A stretch of 64,000 nucleotides of DNA, from contig OY986439.1 of NCBI GenBank assembly GCA_963920525.1, positions 48,239,482 to 48,303,481 on the forward strand. The letters run 5' to 3'. Positions within the stretch are counted from its first letter, which is position 1, and each line of letters starts with the position of its first letter. The stretch is from Dichetophora obliterata. Taxonomy: Eukaryota; Arthropoda; Insecta; Diptera; Sciomyzidae. The notes below the pieces were generated by a model. It saw nothing but the letters and a program-made list of their open reading frames with translations, was not told where the DNA came from and made no database searches. Below, in pieces: positions 22,172-33,744 of the stretch. The translations under genes and the position numbers were made by a program.

Positions 22172-22496
22172 AAGGCTATTCACAATTTGAATACGCAGGT
22201 CTGTTATTTGTACGATTTTGTATTTGTACGCAACCTTATTTTACTTTGTTTTTGTTTTGCATTTAAGCGCTAAGATGCAAAGACGCAAACTCGCGTAAAT
22301 AAGAGTAGCCCTTGGACGTGTTTTTTGTGCCTCGTATTTTTATGCTCTGTCTACAGTCGCATTATTACATCCATCACAGAGTTGCATAATTATTGAATAT
22401 GACAGTCAGTCACATGGCGGGGTGCTCACAGTTTCAACAATAAAAAATGCTATATATACGATTTGTTAAATGTACGCTTAAACTGTGAATAGCCTT
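22172..22496. mobile_element. MITE M2 (AAGGCTATTCACA ends)
   Basis: The 13-bp terminus aaggctattcaca (22172-22184) is exactly inverted at 22484-22496, and looser pairing continues inward (tttgtac.. / ..gtacg). The length is 325 bp, with no transposase. The end shares the pattern AGG-N-N-N-TTCAC with M1 and M3. No clear target duplication is seen. Confidence 0.7.
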
Positions 22497-23558
22497 TATG
22501 TCTATTGATATCAATCTAATTAAAAGCGAGCAGCCAGTCAAATTAACACATAACAATTCTTTTGCATGCATCAAGTGACAAAGGCCCGTGTCCGTGTACT
22601 TTTTCAATGCAATTTTATTACAAAAAGTACGTAAGTACCATGAAGACATTTTAGTACATTTTCATACATTTGATCTTCATCATATCCACTTGATATACTT
22701 TTGCTTGTTTTTAAAAAAGTCTTAAAGCTTTTTCTACATGTGAATTTTGGGAAAAGTGAAAGCTATTAAAACGAATTCAATGAACTACTTTTTTCCAACA
22801 TTTGCCGAATTTCACAGGGAGTTTTATCAATTTCACATTCTTCAGCAAATGTTGAAAAAATGTTTTCGATTCCAAATTCAATCAAAAGGAGCAGCCTGAG
22901 TGTTGTTCAGTTTCTTCTTTAATTAAAATAAAAGATTTGTTAACTGGGTAATGTTGTTATAACATAAAAATTAAAAATGCTACGCGTTCAACATTTTTTG
23001 TAGTTCTTCTTTTTTGTTTTGCTTTTCGACATTTTTTTAAATTTGCCGCAGATGGTCCACTCAAGTTTACAATTTTTTTTAAATAATTATACCTATTTTA
23101 AAAATGAAATTACTTTTTTCCAAACAACAAAAGAAAGATCTGTTACCATGAAAAGTTGCCTAGTAATATGAACTTTAGAATAACATATCAAAACCACTAT
23201 AAATCTTGTTCAACAAAAAGTTTTTTACCTTTTGCTTAGTGGATTCATTCAGGATGACATTCCCCTACTTAAATTAACCCATTAAGGAAGGAGCACATTT
23301 TTCACGCATTGGCTAGTTTCAACCTATTATTAATATTGACTTTTTTAATGTTATACCGTTAGTTTTGTTGCTTAATGATGTTTATTCGACTTAATGATGT
23401 TTATCTTATTGTGTTCAGTTTAAAGTTAATTCTTTAATCTCTTTACCAGAGATAAAGAGATAGGAAACTTAAATTTTGTGACGTCAAAACATATGTTTTT
23501 CCCATTTTTATGTACTTTAGTGAAACTCATTTATTGTGTACGTGAGTTCACCTCAGAT
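22497..23558. other. AT-rich non-coding stretch
   Basis: Nothing is recognised. Confidence 0.45.
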
Positions 23559-24649
23559 CAGTGTTGCCGCGACGATTCTAAAAAAAGTATCCATGAAAAG
23601 GTCACAAATATATCCACTTCAGAAAAAAAGTATCCACATATTACAGTACTGAAATCCAATTTTTAAGCTTAAATAACAATTCTATTTATTTAATTTGAAG
23701 ACTTACAAATAGTTTTGTTAAAATGTAATAGTAAGAAATAAAGCATGTACATATATAAAATAATACATAATAATATTAAGACCTAGTGCTTGAATATTTT
23801 AAATATTTTTAGGATTTATTTTTTTAAAAGTTAAAATAATGAACAACGATATTTAAGCTTTAAAGGTGTACACTCATGTACATTTTTTAATTATGTTCAA
23901 AATGGTGGTCAATTAGAGCCTTTCGAAGAAAGAGCTTCGTCGCTGTTGTTGATATTTACTCTTCTATTAATCTTAAAAATTAAAACCAATTAATTACTAT
24001 GAGTTCAGCTATGGCCAGGACTTGAAAAATAAACACTGAAAATTGACAGTATGACGCGCTTTTAGTATTTATGTTCTAAAAACAGGTTTTTTTACTGGTT
24101 ATTCAGTGTAAAATATACGATTTTTTAAAAATTTTGACAGCGAAAGCCACTGATGTGAATAACATATTAAAATTTCAGATGATTCGGCTGTTTTTCAATA
24201 AAGCTTTTGTTTTCAATACAACACATTGCCGAAAAAAGTAGTTTTGAGATAAATGAGTGTAAAGAGAGTGAGTATATATATTTACTATATATATTTGTAG
24301 AAGCGGAGATAACGTCAGTATTCTTACAAAAATTTTAAAGTAAATTCTTAAAAACTCTACTTTTGAAAGATTAAGAAGAAGAAAAAAATACAAGTTTTAG
24401 ACAGCCGGCGCCTGCCTTAAAAAATAACATATGTACATTTCAATACTTCAGTCTGTTATATTTTGTGTTATTTTTATATTTTTTATAAAATATGTTTATT
24501 ACATAAATTTTAAAGGTTTGATACTTATACAAAAAACTATTTACAAAACATATCTGTTAAATTGCGATTACGATTAATAAACAATTAGATTATATTATTA
24601 TATTTTAAAAATAATTTTAATCATATAATTCTTAAAGGAGATATGTTTG

Positions 24650-24785
24650 ATAAGTAATTGATTTCAATTAAAAATAATAAAAAATAATTACGACTACTTA
24701 GAATTACGAAAATAATCAAAAAGAAAAAAGTAATCAAGAAAAAATAATCCGACTACTTTTAGAAATTATTTTTGATTCTGTTTGA
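24650..24785 (+). repeat. Left arm of a long imperfect inverted repeat
   Basis: The segment containing cgaaaataatcaaaaa, aaagtaatcaagaaaaaata and gactacttttagaaattatt is found inverted at 25845-25965. The pair may be the arms of a foldback element that was later split by the insertion at 24786-25579. Confidence 0.65.
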
Positions 24786-25579
24786 GGTCGACTTGCATCG
24801 TTTTAACGGTGAGGTTGTGAAGTGCAACCAGTAATTTTTAACTGAAATCGCCCATACGCAGATACGGCTTTTTTAGTTAAAATAGTGAAACGAATAACAG
24901 TTATCCGAAAACTTGATAAGTTTTATTAACAAATATGTTGGGAGCTACAGTATGAATTTTGGGTTCATGGTTCCTTCTCTGTTACCGCTGCTAAAAAAGA
25001 ATACTTGACGACATCCTAAGCGAGTTGAAGCGACCTGTACAATATATTCCTGCCTATCCGCTGCAATTGGATTCAACGGAACAGCTGAATTTTATTAGTG
25101 ATTATCGTGACCATAACATTAATGATTTAATATTTTATGTTTTATGTGATTGTGTATTTTTATAATTTTATATGTGAACGTAAAATCCGCATTTGATGTA
25201 ATTTATCAAAATGTGTGCATTTATTTGTCTATATTTACCATTTACACACTGGGATATTGTATATATGAAAGTAGCACATCATTGTGTATAGTATTTTTAG
25301 TGCTTGTATATGTCTCGCCGTGTACAAGCTGTCCCATATGTTTTTAGGACAACCGTCAAAAGCAAATCTCAAAATATTCTTTAAGCAGGAGTAAAATATT
25401 CTGTAATAATATTGTAGCCAAGTGGCTTTGGATTTATTAATTTTTGTATAGTGCAACAGACTAGGCAGGTCATACATTACATCTGCTAAGTTAACAAATA
25501 AGAAACTGTTTATATATATATATATATATATTGTAATATCGATTAATTAAAGACTCGAAGAATAAAGTACTACTACTAC
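24786..25579 (+). mobile_element. Unidentified retroposed insertion with 15-bp TSD
   Basis: A perfect 15-bp direct repeat (tttgattctgtttga) flanks it at 24771-24785 and 25580-25594. The 3' end is ..gaataaag followed by tactactactac, a simple-repeat tail. Long TSDs and a microsatellite tail are typical of target-primed retroposition, so this is probably a 5'-truncated non-LTR element. I could not identify a reverse transcriptase motif in its 794 bp. One frame near 25000-25110 reads DDILSELKRPVQYIPAYP, which is not diagnostic. A (TA)n tract lies at about 25511-25530. Confidence 0.7.
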
Positions 25580-25844
25580 TTTGATTCTGTTTGATTTTTT
25601 TAAGAATTTTATTTTAAAGTACGGAATATTTTTTAAAATTTAATTTTTAAAGAAACAGATATGTAAATAATCATTAAAAAAGTTTTTAAAAACAAGAAAG
25701 AAGAAAAAAGTGCTTGACAAAACTAACGGAGCAAATATTGTAATGCATTTTTTCGTTCTTGTTTTTTGACAATCTTTGTTTACCAATCAAACATATCTAT
25801 GTTAATTTATCAAAAAATACAAGAACAATTTTAGTATTTTAGAC

Positions 25845-25965
25845 TGAAATTTTTGAAATAATCAAAAATAATCAAACATAATTTCTAAAAGTAGTCTGAT
25901 TATTTTTCTTGATTACTTTTAATTATTTTTGATTATTTTCGTCATCTGAAGAAATCGTAATTATT
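25845..25965 (-). repeat. Right arm of the long imperfect inverted repeat
   Basis: It is the reverse complement of 24650-24785 over about 100 bp, including aataatttctaaaagtagtc-type and attatttttcttgattactt segments. Confidence 0.65.
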
Positions 25966-26053
25966 TTATGAATGTTATTATTATATTACAATTACAAACA
26001 GAAAATAATTGTACTGAATCAATTATTTCACATTTCTAAAAAAATAGTCGAAT

Positions 26054-26122
26054 TGCTAATGAACACGATTAATAATAATTATTTAACATGCTAATGAATA
26101 CGATTAATAATAATTATTTATC
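26054..26122 (+). repeat. Two-copy 35-bp tandem repeat
   Basis: The sequence tgctaatgaa-acgattaata ..ataattattta is repeated at 26054 and 26089 with one mismatch. Confidence 0.7.
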
Positions 26123-27526
26123 TATGATACAAAATAATATATAAATACATAAAAAGTAGTTAAATAGCTTATTCAGTTAAGTGTAATATAAATAAAATGG
26201 GTTGCTATTGCCCTATATTTAAATTAAATTTAAAAGTTAAAAATTATTCGTTTTTAAGTATTTTGCAAAACAATATACCTTTACCTATTCCCAAAAAAAA
26301 TCGACTAGTCTTATCGTTTATAGTAAGATTTAAATTAGAAAAAATCATTCAGCAGCAGCTGAGCTATGAGACAGACTTATTATATTTATCACAAAATTTT
26401 AAAGTTCTTTGGTAAGAGGTTGCGTTAATGCATTTTTTGATAAAAAAGTAATGTTCAAAAATATCTCAATGTCATAATTTTTCTTAAAGTTTTTGTCGAA
26501 TTTAAGGAAATGCCTCCTTTTTTATATTTTTGCAAATAAAAGCATATGTTCATATAAAAATTATTTATTAAAAAAAGTATTTAAACTTAAACTGAGGCTT
26601 AAAAAAGTATCCATGCATTTTTTCAAACGGCAACACTGCTTGAACAGATTCCTATGGTGTAATTATTCTAAGGTAATTTCACCATGATTTTTCAGGGATG
26701 TTTTCCATTGCTTTTCCGACGTCTTTTGTGGTATACCTTTTGTTGCCCATTTTCTTGCAATAATATGCTGTTTTACAGTTATCGGACCTCAAACGTAACT
26801 GGTGAATTTCTTCAATCTACCATAAGCCAGGGTTGTTTTCCGTTGATTTTACGACATAATATAAGTGTTTTGTGCTAGTATTGGAGCCAATTTAACGTAA
26901 AATTGAACATAATGCTATCCCTCTTCAACGGAGTTTCCCATCTCTTTATCTCTGCTCTTTACGACACATTAAATAACAGCTCGAGCACATCGCGGCACAA
27001 AACTGTTAGTGTGAAAAAATAAAAATGGGTCCAAACTTTTTTAAAATCTGCAACTGTATAAGTGTTATTACCCAGTGGGCATTTAAGCGAGTGCTCCGCA
27101 AAAGAAGGCATGCTAGCACTGCTATTATTGGCGTCAATACACCTTCCATGATCACTGCATTGATGAGTACTTCGTAAGGCCTACGTTTCAAAGGTTCTGA
27201 TTATTTTCATATTATTTTATATGAAAAAATTTACAAAAAAAATTCCAAAAAATATTTTAAATACACAAAACAGTTTGTAACAAAATGTAGATTTAAAAAA
27301 AAACAACAAAAAAATTTTTTTGTCCGAGTTGGGTCTCGAACCCGGGATCCTGAAAACTAACACATTACATACTACATTATATGAAAATATTTATATGGAA
27401 GAACTCCGAGTCCTTTCTTATATTTTTGTATGAAGTAAATTTATATAAAAATTCAACAAAAAATTTTAAATACACAGAACTGTTAGTAACAAAATGTAGA
27501 TTTTAAAAAAACAACAAAAAAATAAT

Positions 27527-27680
27527 AAACAGTGAGTTGATCACAGCTTAATCACTCAAAGACTACTGAAGAGGAAAATGTGGCGATTTCCGAAACAGAC
27601 TGTCTAGTCGGCTAAATGATTGACTCTATACAGAGTTGTTGTTGTTGTTGTTGCCTTCTTAAAAACTTACTTGATCTAAA
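27527..27680 (+). repeat. Dispersed repeat R2, copy 2 (uninterrupted)
   Basis: It reads cagtgagttgatcacagctt .. attgactctatacagagttg, then a gttgtt run and aaaacttacttga. It matches 2075-2140 plus 2557-2605 and lacks the MITE found there, so it serves as the empty site (27619-27621, ATT). It also interrupts a duplicated internal segment of the TIR element. Confidence 0.8.
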
Positions 27681-27821
27681 GCTCACAATTTAATTCATGT
27701 AATAATTTAATTGATCATAAAACTAATTAAAAATAAAAGTTTTTTCCGAGTTGGGTCTCGAACTCGGGCTCCCGAATACTTACTTTAATTTGTATTGATG
27801 CAAAATAAGCTATTGATTCTT

Positions 27822-27893
27822 AACAACCACGATAGACGAGTGGGTAAGATGTCGGACCACCACATGAGAGGACCATGGTTCAAATCTGAAATT
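27822..27893 (+). other. tRNA-like sequence
   Basis: A segment with an A-box-like gacgagtgggtaagatg and a B-box-like ggttcaaatct has tRNA-like spacing. Stem pairing is poor, so I read it as a tRNA-derived relic rather than a gene. Confidence 0.4.
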
Positions 27894-28384
27894 GTTAGTC
27901 GTTTTTTATTTGAAGTTGATATTTATAATGCTTTTTCTTCTAAAGTAACTTCTGGCAGGAAGCAGAAAGAGTGCTTCTGTCAGGTCTCTTTTGAGCAAGG
28001 AGAGCGGAAGGCCTGACAAATTTTCTCATTTCATACAAGCAATACAAAGGTGTTTGCAAGGAGTTTGGAAGACCTTTTAAAACCTAACGCAGGCCTGCTA
28101 GAAGGCCTTCGGACTCCTGCAATTGCCCACTGGGTAAATGCTGCACAGACTCAACACACTACAGCACATTTTTAAAAATTCCTTAAATATTAATATAAGA
28201 AATATGCTATAATTTTATTTTTTTTTTTTCTTTTGTTTATTGAAGCACAACTCAAACACATTAAAGCACAATTTTTAAATTTTTTGAAAACAAATTTTTT
28301 ATTTAAAATAAAAAAATTAAAATTTAATTTTACTTATTTTGAAAACTTCTGAAGTTTGTAAAGTTTTTGATTCTTTTTATGATA

Positions 28385-28551
28385 CATAAAGGCAGTTCAC
28401 GATATTTTTACATCGTTGCAAATGCAAAATAAACAGCTTTTACAAAAACAAAAAGCATTGAAAAGCTTTTGCAACATATGCGTTTTGTTTTTGTAAAAGA
28501 TGTTTATTTTGCATTTGCAACGATGCAAAAAGATCGTGAACTGCCTTTATG
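28385..28551. mobile_element. MITE M3, 167 bp with 66-bp arms
   Basis: The left arm cataaaggcagttcacgata.. (28385-28450) is inverted at 28486-28551, matching through atcgttgcaaatgcaaaata and cttttacaaaaacaaaa with few mismatches. The loop is about 35 bp. Ends share the AGGC-N-N-TTCAC pattern with M2. Confidence 0.85.
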
Positions 28552-29210
28552 TAGCACAACTTGAGTGCATTACAGCACAATATTCTGAATTTTTTAAAAT
28601 ACATTATATTAAAATGAGGTTATCTTTTCTAACTATGCGCTATATTGTAGCACGACTAGCAGTAGCGTTCCGAAGGTGGCCGCAGCTCTGGACACGAAAG
28701 TGATAATATAGCCTCCGTATTTATTAAGGTTTGCAAATTATGTTGAAAATTTGTATTGATCAGAACTCGATCTATATCAAAACATCCTATTTAAAAAAAA
28801 ATGATCTTTTTGAATTCATAAATGATGGTCCTTCTTAATCTAAAGTTGCGGCACTTTCTATTAAAAGATTTGGAAGTTTTAACAGTAAGGCGGATTTATA
28901 GCCTTATTCTGGTGAGTGCAAATTATAAATGTACTAGTTAACCCGTGTGGCGTTAAAACGCCAAAATCAAACATGCCTGGATTTTATTTTAAGCTATTGA
29001 ATAGACCTTCAACTGATCAAAATTGAAATGAAATTAATTTTGGCCTTTTTTCAATACACGCGGTAATACACGCGCAACGACAATATAATGTTAGCATATT
29101 CAATTTCATAACAAAATTTATTAAAAATGTACAGGAGTAAGGATATTTCTTGATTTCCAGCTTGAACAAAAATGTTTCATTACCAGTTTCCAATTTGTTT
29201 TAAATTTTTG
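28552..29210. other. AT-rich non-coding stretch
   Basis: Nothing is recognised. Confidence 0.45.
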
Positions 29211-29238
29211 TGTGATTGATTTTTAAAAATCAATCACA
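29211..29238. repeat. Perfect 28-bp palindrome
   Basis: The sequence tgtgattgattttt is followed at once by its reverse complement. It lies two bases from the left end of MITE M4. Confidence 0.85.
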
Positions 29239-29240
29239 TT

Positions 29241-29779
29241 AGGTCTGTTTCCGCACTCTAAAGTTTTAGACCAATTTACCAGTTTTGCAGATTTTAGTCC
29301 GAAAAGCGTTCCCGTACTTGAAAAAATGGTAAAAGAGAGTGCAGTCGAGAGAGTAAAAAATTTCCCCACACTATTAAAAGTTGCAATTTTTAGTCCGCGA
29401 AATTTCTTCTGGTAAAAATGGTAAAAGTGTCAAACTGCTTAAAAACAGCTGTTTACAAGTTAGCAAAGGAATTGAAAAACATAAAAACTTCTTTGAAATA
29501 AATAAAAACTTTTGGAATGTAAGCCAGAAACATGTTAAATTGTAAAAAACTAAATGTAAATGTCAATTTGAGAATTAATTTCAATATTGCAATACATATG
29601 AATGTAACAATTTTTCTTCATTTCTGCAAACGATTTTATTTGACAGTTTACACAATTTTAGTCCGAAAAACGTTCCCTTAATTTTTTGTGTTTTTATCTA
29701 TTTTTGAGAGATTTTTTTCTTATTCTCACGCTTTTGACAGTTTCACCATTTTTAGTCCAAAAAATACGGGAACAGACCT
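29241..29779. mobile_element. MITE M4 (AGGTCTGTT ends)
   Basis: The end aggtctgtttccg (29241) is inverted at 29767-29779 as cgggaacagacct with one mismatch. ATT flanks both ends (29238-29240 and 29780-29782). The word tttagtcc-aaaa-cg recurs several times inside. The length is 539 bp, with no transposase. Confidence 0.72.
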
Positions 29780-29783
29780 ATTG

Positions 29784-30105
29784 ATATTGAATACATCAAT
29801 TCATAGTTTTAGCTGTGAAATTATAAAAGAATATTCGTCAGTATAACAGTTTCATAGCTATTAGCCGATTTGTGGCGCTAAATACCTGACATATTTTTAG
29901 GCATATGCTAAAGTTAAGAAGAGAAAAAGCAACATAACAACATTTATATGCAAATTTTAGCTCGCTATAACTTAAAAAATATATTTTTTTAAGAAATAAG
30001 AAGTCCAGTTTGCACATCTACAGGTCTAAACCTACCAAACCATACTAAATTTATTAAGATTGGACTTGTACTTAAAAATCCTTACGCTGGACAAAATTTT
30101 CCTTT
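29784..30105 (+). repeat. Dispersed repeat R1, copy 2
   Basis: It aligns with 7955-8285 in the same orientation, with perhaps 85-90% identity by eye. It starts right after MITE M4. Confidence 0.85.
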
Positions 30106-32699
30106 TTATTAAGAAAATCTTGTCAAAACTTACAGTGATATTAAATCTTTATGTAAAACCAATTTCGATGATTAAAAGCTTTTTGCAAAACTTATGAGTA
30201 ATTGTGTTTCTGGTCATTTAAAGCTGCGACAGAACCGTTAAAGGAAAAATTTTACACAAAATCGGGTTTTTTGCTACACTACTGGCTTGTCGAAAATTGT
30301 AAACGCTTCCTAATCTTTCTGAATTGTTGGATGTTCTATGAAAAATCGGTGATTCCCAGATACAAACATTTAAACATTTGTCTCGTAGTTTTCGGGCTAT
30401 TGTCAGTCGTTTTTTGTTAGTAAAGTATAAAAAGAACATTACAATACATTGCAAATACTAAGCGAACTTCTAATCTACGTCACTGTTCAATCTGCGCCAC
30501 TGACGGCTAGAGAACATCAAGAATTTACTATATTTTAAACAAAAATTTTAAAGAGAGTCCACAATTTTTGAAAAGTTTGTGTTTTAGCGGAATTTTTTGG
30601 TTCATTTACAGTATATTGCGACGCAAATTCACCACAACATTGCACATTTTTCATATTTCTATAAAAACAAGCACTAAGGCTGTTTCCTTTGAGCCCAACC
30701 TTTAATTTTATCGATACAAAATATTTTTTACATAAATTAAAATTATTATTCTTCTTCACATTCTCAAAATTTTTTTGGGTTCTGATAATTTTTCTACACT
30801 TACCGATAACATCTAACACATAGAATAACATAAGCAGCCATAATGGAACCATTCAGATACCATCTGACAGCTTAGCCAAACTGCCTGGAGCTCTATTCAA
30901 CAAAAAAAACATAAAGCATTTTAAATATTTTGTTAAGCATTGTATGTTCAAGTGTGGCTATTTAACTGTAGGCTATGTTAATATTAAGGCATGAAAAAGT
31001 TAAAAAAATAAAAATGTGCATGTTCCTCGAGTTTGTTGGTGTTCGAACCCAAGCACTTTTCTTAAAGTCTTAAAGTCAAAGTAATTATTTTAATGAAAAC
31101 TTCTAAAAATGCTTACACCTAATTTAAGACCAAGATAAGCTCAGAGCTACTTAAACACAAAAAGCTTTCACGTTTCTTCGTTCTCATACCAATTTCTGAC
31201 CTTTCAGTGGCATACCTCTTCCATAAATAAACGTTTTATATTTACGTTCGCCACACGGCTTACAGTTATTAGCCACTCGTCAGTTTTAATTAAGCGCGCC
31301 CACTTTTGATGACGCTTTGCGCCCCTCTGTTGGCTAAAATACACAAACTTGCTTATATCTATGTGTCTTTCTATCCGTCCGTTCATGCCTTTGATTGCAA
31401 AACCTCAAAAGCCTCCAACCACACATACCTCAGATCTAACAATCTATGCACAAGCTCAACCTTCGTAGCTGTCGATGCAGCTACTACTACTACTAAGTTG
31501 AGTTATGCAAAATTGTTGTTGCTGCTTGTTGGCCAAACAGTGCTGCCAACATTGTAGTAGATTCATAAAGTTTCATGCGCCACTAGAGAAAACGTTGCAT
31601 AGCATAGCATTAATTGCAGCCCATCTGGCGTGGACGTTTGAAATATTTAGTGCAACATGCATTTGTTTGAGCTGATGTGCAGGGTGCATGTGAAGGTGGC
31701 ACTGGGTAGAGTTGGACTCTAGTGTTATTCTCTAGTGCCTAGCTCGAGTGCTTTTCAACAACAGCAGCAGATAGATAATAATGCACAAACTTTTGCAATT
31801 ACAACACTTTGCGCGTTAGTTTATTGCAATTTAATTGCAAGTGTTTTCGCGCTGAAGTTCAATGGAACTTCAAAGTTTTCACTGAGCTTTCAGGTTTTAA
31901 TTTTATTTTTGGTTTGTTTTTGTAACATAATTAACTTCTAAATCTTAATTGCTCAAATTTGAATTGACTTACTTTTGGGTAGGCATTTTGAAAGCAATTT
32001 GGTTTGAGAATTTGTGTTGGTAGGCGAATAAATCAAGCTCTGAATATATTGAAAACCATTTAATCTGTTGAATACGGATACATAGATTCAAAGTGCTAAT
32101 ATGGAATCATGTTAATTTGACAATTTTTTTGATCGTTGATAGCAGTGCAATTTTTAAAAATTACTGCAATTGAAATTGGGCCATAGAAAATTGGGCTACT
32201 GGAGTCTGAGTCCCGGACTCAATTTTTGTTTTGTTTTAGCTGTGTTTATCTGCATTGTTCCCTAGAAATATTAAACTGTTCAACAGTGTTCAACTGATAT
32301 TTCAGATAAATCTTTAAAAGAAATTAAAATTTAGCTAGCAGCATTTTCAAATAATTTTGAGAAAAGTAGTATGGTTGTGGAAAGTCTAGGGATCGGTTTT
32401 TAAGTAAAAATACCTCAATATCAAATGCTTGCAAAACAAAAAACTAAATTCACGGGAAGAAAAACTCACAAACTTCTTGATAAAATAAATATTCTATTTC
32501 CAACAAAATTCGTTAACTGAAACGCTTTTATCGCAAAAATATCATATTTGTGTCAGTTATTCATTCCTCTTACCTTCCTTCCTTCCTTCCTTTTGAAATT
32601 CTACTTTAAATAAAAAAAAATTTAAATCCAAAAACAATAACAACTAAAATTAAAAATTTGTGAGGAATTATTTTCGACTGGGTGGAAGTTAAAATACCA
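30106..32699. other. Mostly single-copy-looking non-coding DNA
   Basis: The part from about 31140 to 31880 is less AT-rich and repeat-free by eye. Small frames there have no recognisable motif. An uncertain tRNA-like B-box word lies near 31035. I cannot name a gene. Confidence 0.4.
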
Positions 32700-33345
32700 C
32701 CACATTAAATTCTATGCTATGCATGTTTTAAAAGTTTGATGACGTGACTTCGTATAAACAATGGGCGTAGTGTTCATCCAATTTTGCCAAAACTCAAATG
32801 TAGACCACATTCATGATTTTGTAAATTTGATGACGCCACTTTTTATGGGAGATTGAACAAGTTCGTATGTGATTTTGACAAATTCCAAACTCAAAGAGAA
32901 CTTAAGTATTCTTTATTCATTAAATTAATTTTTTCAGAATTTTGTATGGTAGGAAAGTAGTTTTTATACTATTAAATTTTATACAATTGACAAATTCAAA
33001 ATATATGGTGAATATTTCAGACCACAGCTTATGTGAAAAATTTTAAGTCATGACATAAGTTTCTGGTGCATTTAAAGAGATTTAACCTTTTTGTTAAAGC
33101 TACTTTGTATGGGAGGTAGACGTGATTTTTATCCGATTTTAACAAATTTCAAATATATGGTGAATATTTTACTTCAAAGCTTATGTGCAAAATTTCAAGT
33201 CACTACATTAATATTTGTGGCATTTTTAGAGATTATATTGTTTTGCTAAAATGACTTTGTTTACGAGATAGGCGTGGTTTTCATCCAATTTCGCTCATTC
33301 TCAAACTAGATCCTTGTTTTTAAATGTAGGCACATGCAACAAATT
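32700..33345 (+). repeat. Diverged repeat R5 (GGCGTGG-TTTTCATCCAATTT family)
   Basis: Units of roughly 150 bp recur with gatgacg-cact, gtatgggaggtagacgtg, ttttcatcc-attt, agcttatgtgcaaaatttca and aagagattta. Related units lie at 47330-47710. The family is not identified. Confidence 0.65.
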
Positions 33346-33557
33346 TCAATACGATAGCTTTTAAATTGCGGCTGTAATCTTCAGAAAAAATAAGAAAATT
33401 CAGAATAGATCAACTGAAATCCAGAAGCTCCATTTGAAACTTACAAAAGATCAATAAAAAACAAGAAATCAATTTCAAACTCAAAAAAAAATTTATTAAC
33501 CTTCCTCTAAATATGTATACATCAAATTTTTTATTTAAGGTTTTTACTATTATATTA
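33346..33557. other. Short AT-rich stretch
   Basis: Nothing is recognised. Confidence 0.4.
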
Positions 33558-33744
33558 CATTATCATTGTCATTATCATTATCATTATCATTATCATTATC
33601 ATTATCATTATCATTATCATTATCATTATCATTATCATTATCATTATCATTATCATTATCACTATCATTATCATTATCATTATCATTATCATTATCATTA
33701 TCATTATCATTATCATTGTCATTATCATTATCATTATCATTAAC
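33558..33744 (+). repeat. (ATTATC)n hexamer array
   Basis: About 30 units of attatc occur, with occasional gtc or ctatc variants, ending in two attaac units that lead into the next array. The apparent poly-HY, poly-SL and poly-MI frames are artefacts. Confidence 0.95.

Larger units (their letters stand above)
23559..26638. mobile_element. Possible hAT-like element, 3.1 kb
   Basis: The end cagtgttgccg (23559-23569) is exactly inverted at 26628-26638. This is the same kind of end as the hAT-like element at 9305. The word aaaaagtatccatg lies near both ends in direct orientation. No 8-bp target duplication could be matched and no transposase is visible. The interior holds other insertions. Eleven bases 3 kb apart are suggestive only. 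Confidence 0.4.
27068..28137. mobile_element. TIR element with TTACCCAGTGGGCA ends
   Basis: The 14-bp end ttacccagtgggca (27068-27081) is exactly inverted at 28124-28137. If the end is CCCAG.., TA flanks it on both sides. No transposase is visible. Internally, about 110 bp are duplicated (27225-27350 and 27420-27525, with the right part displaced to about 27738), and repeat R2 sits inside one duplicate. Two minus-strand copies of a B-box-like word (tctcgaac-cggg) lie at about 27335 and 27757. Confidence 0.68.
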
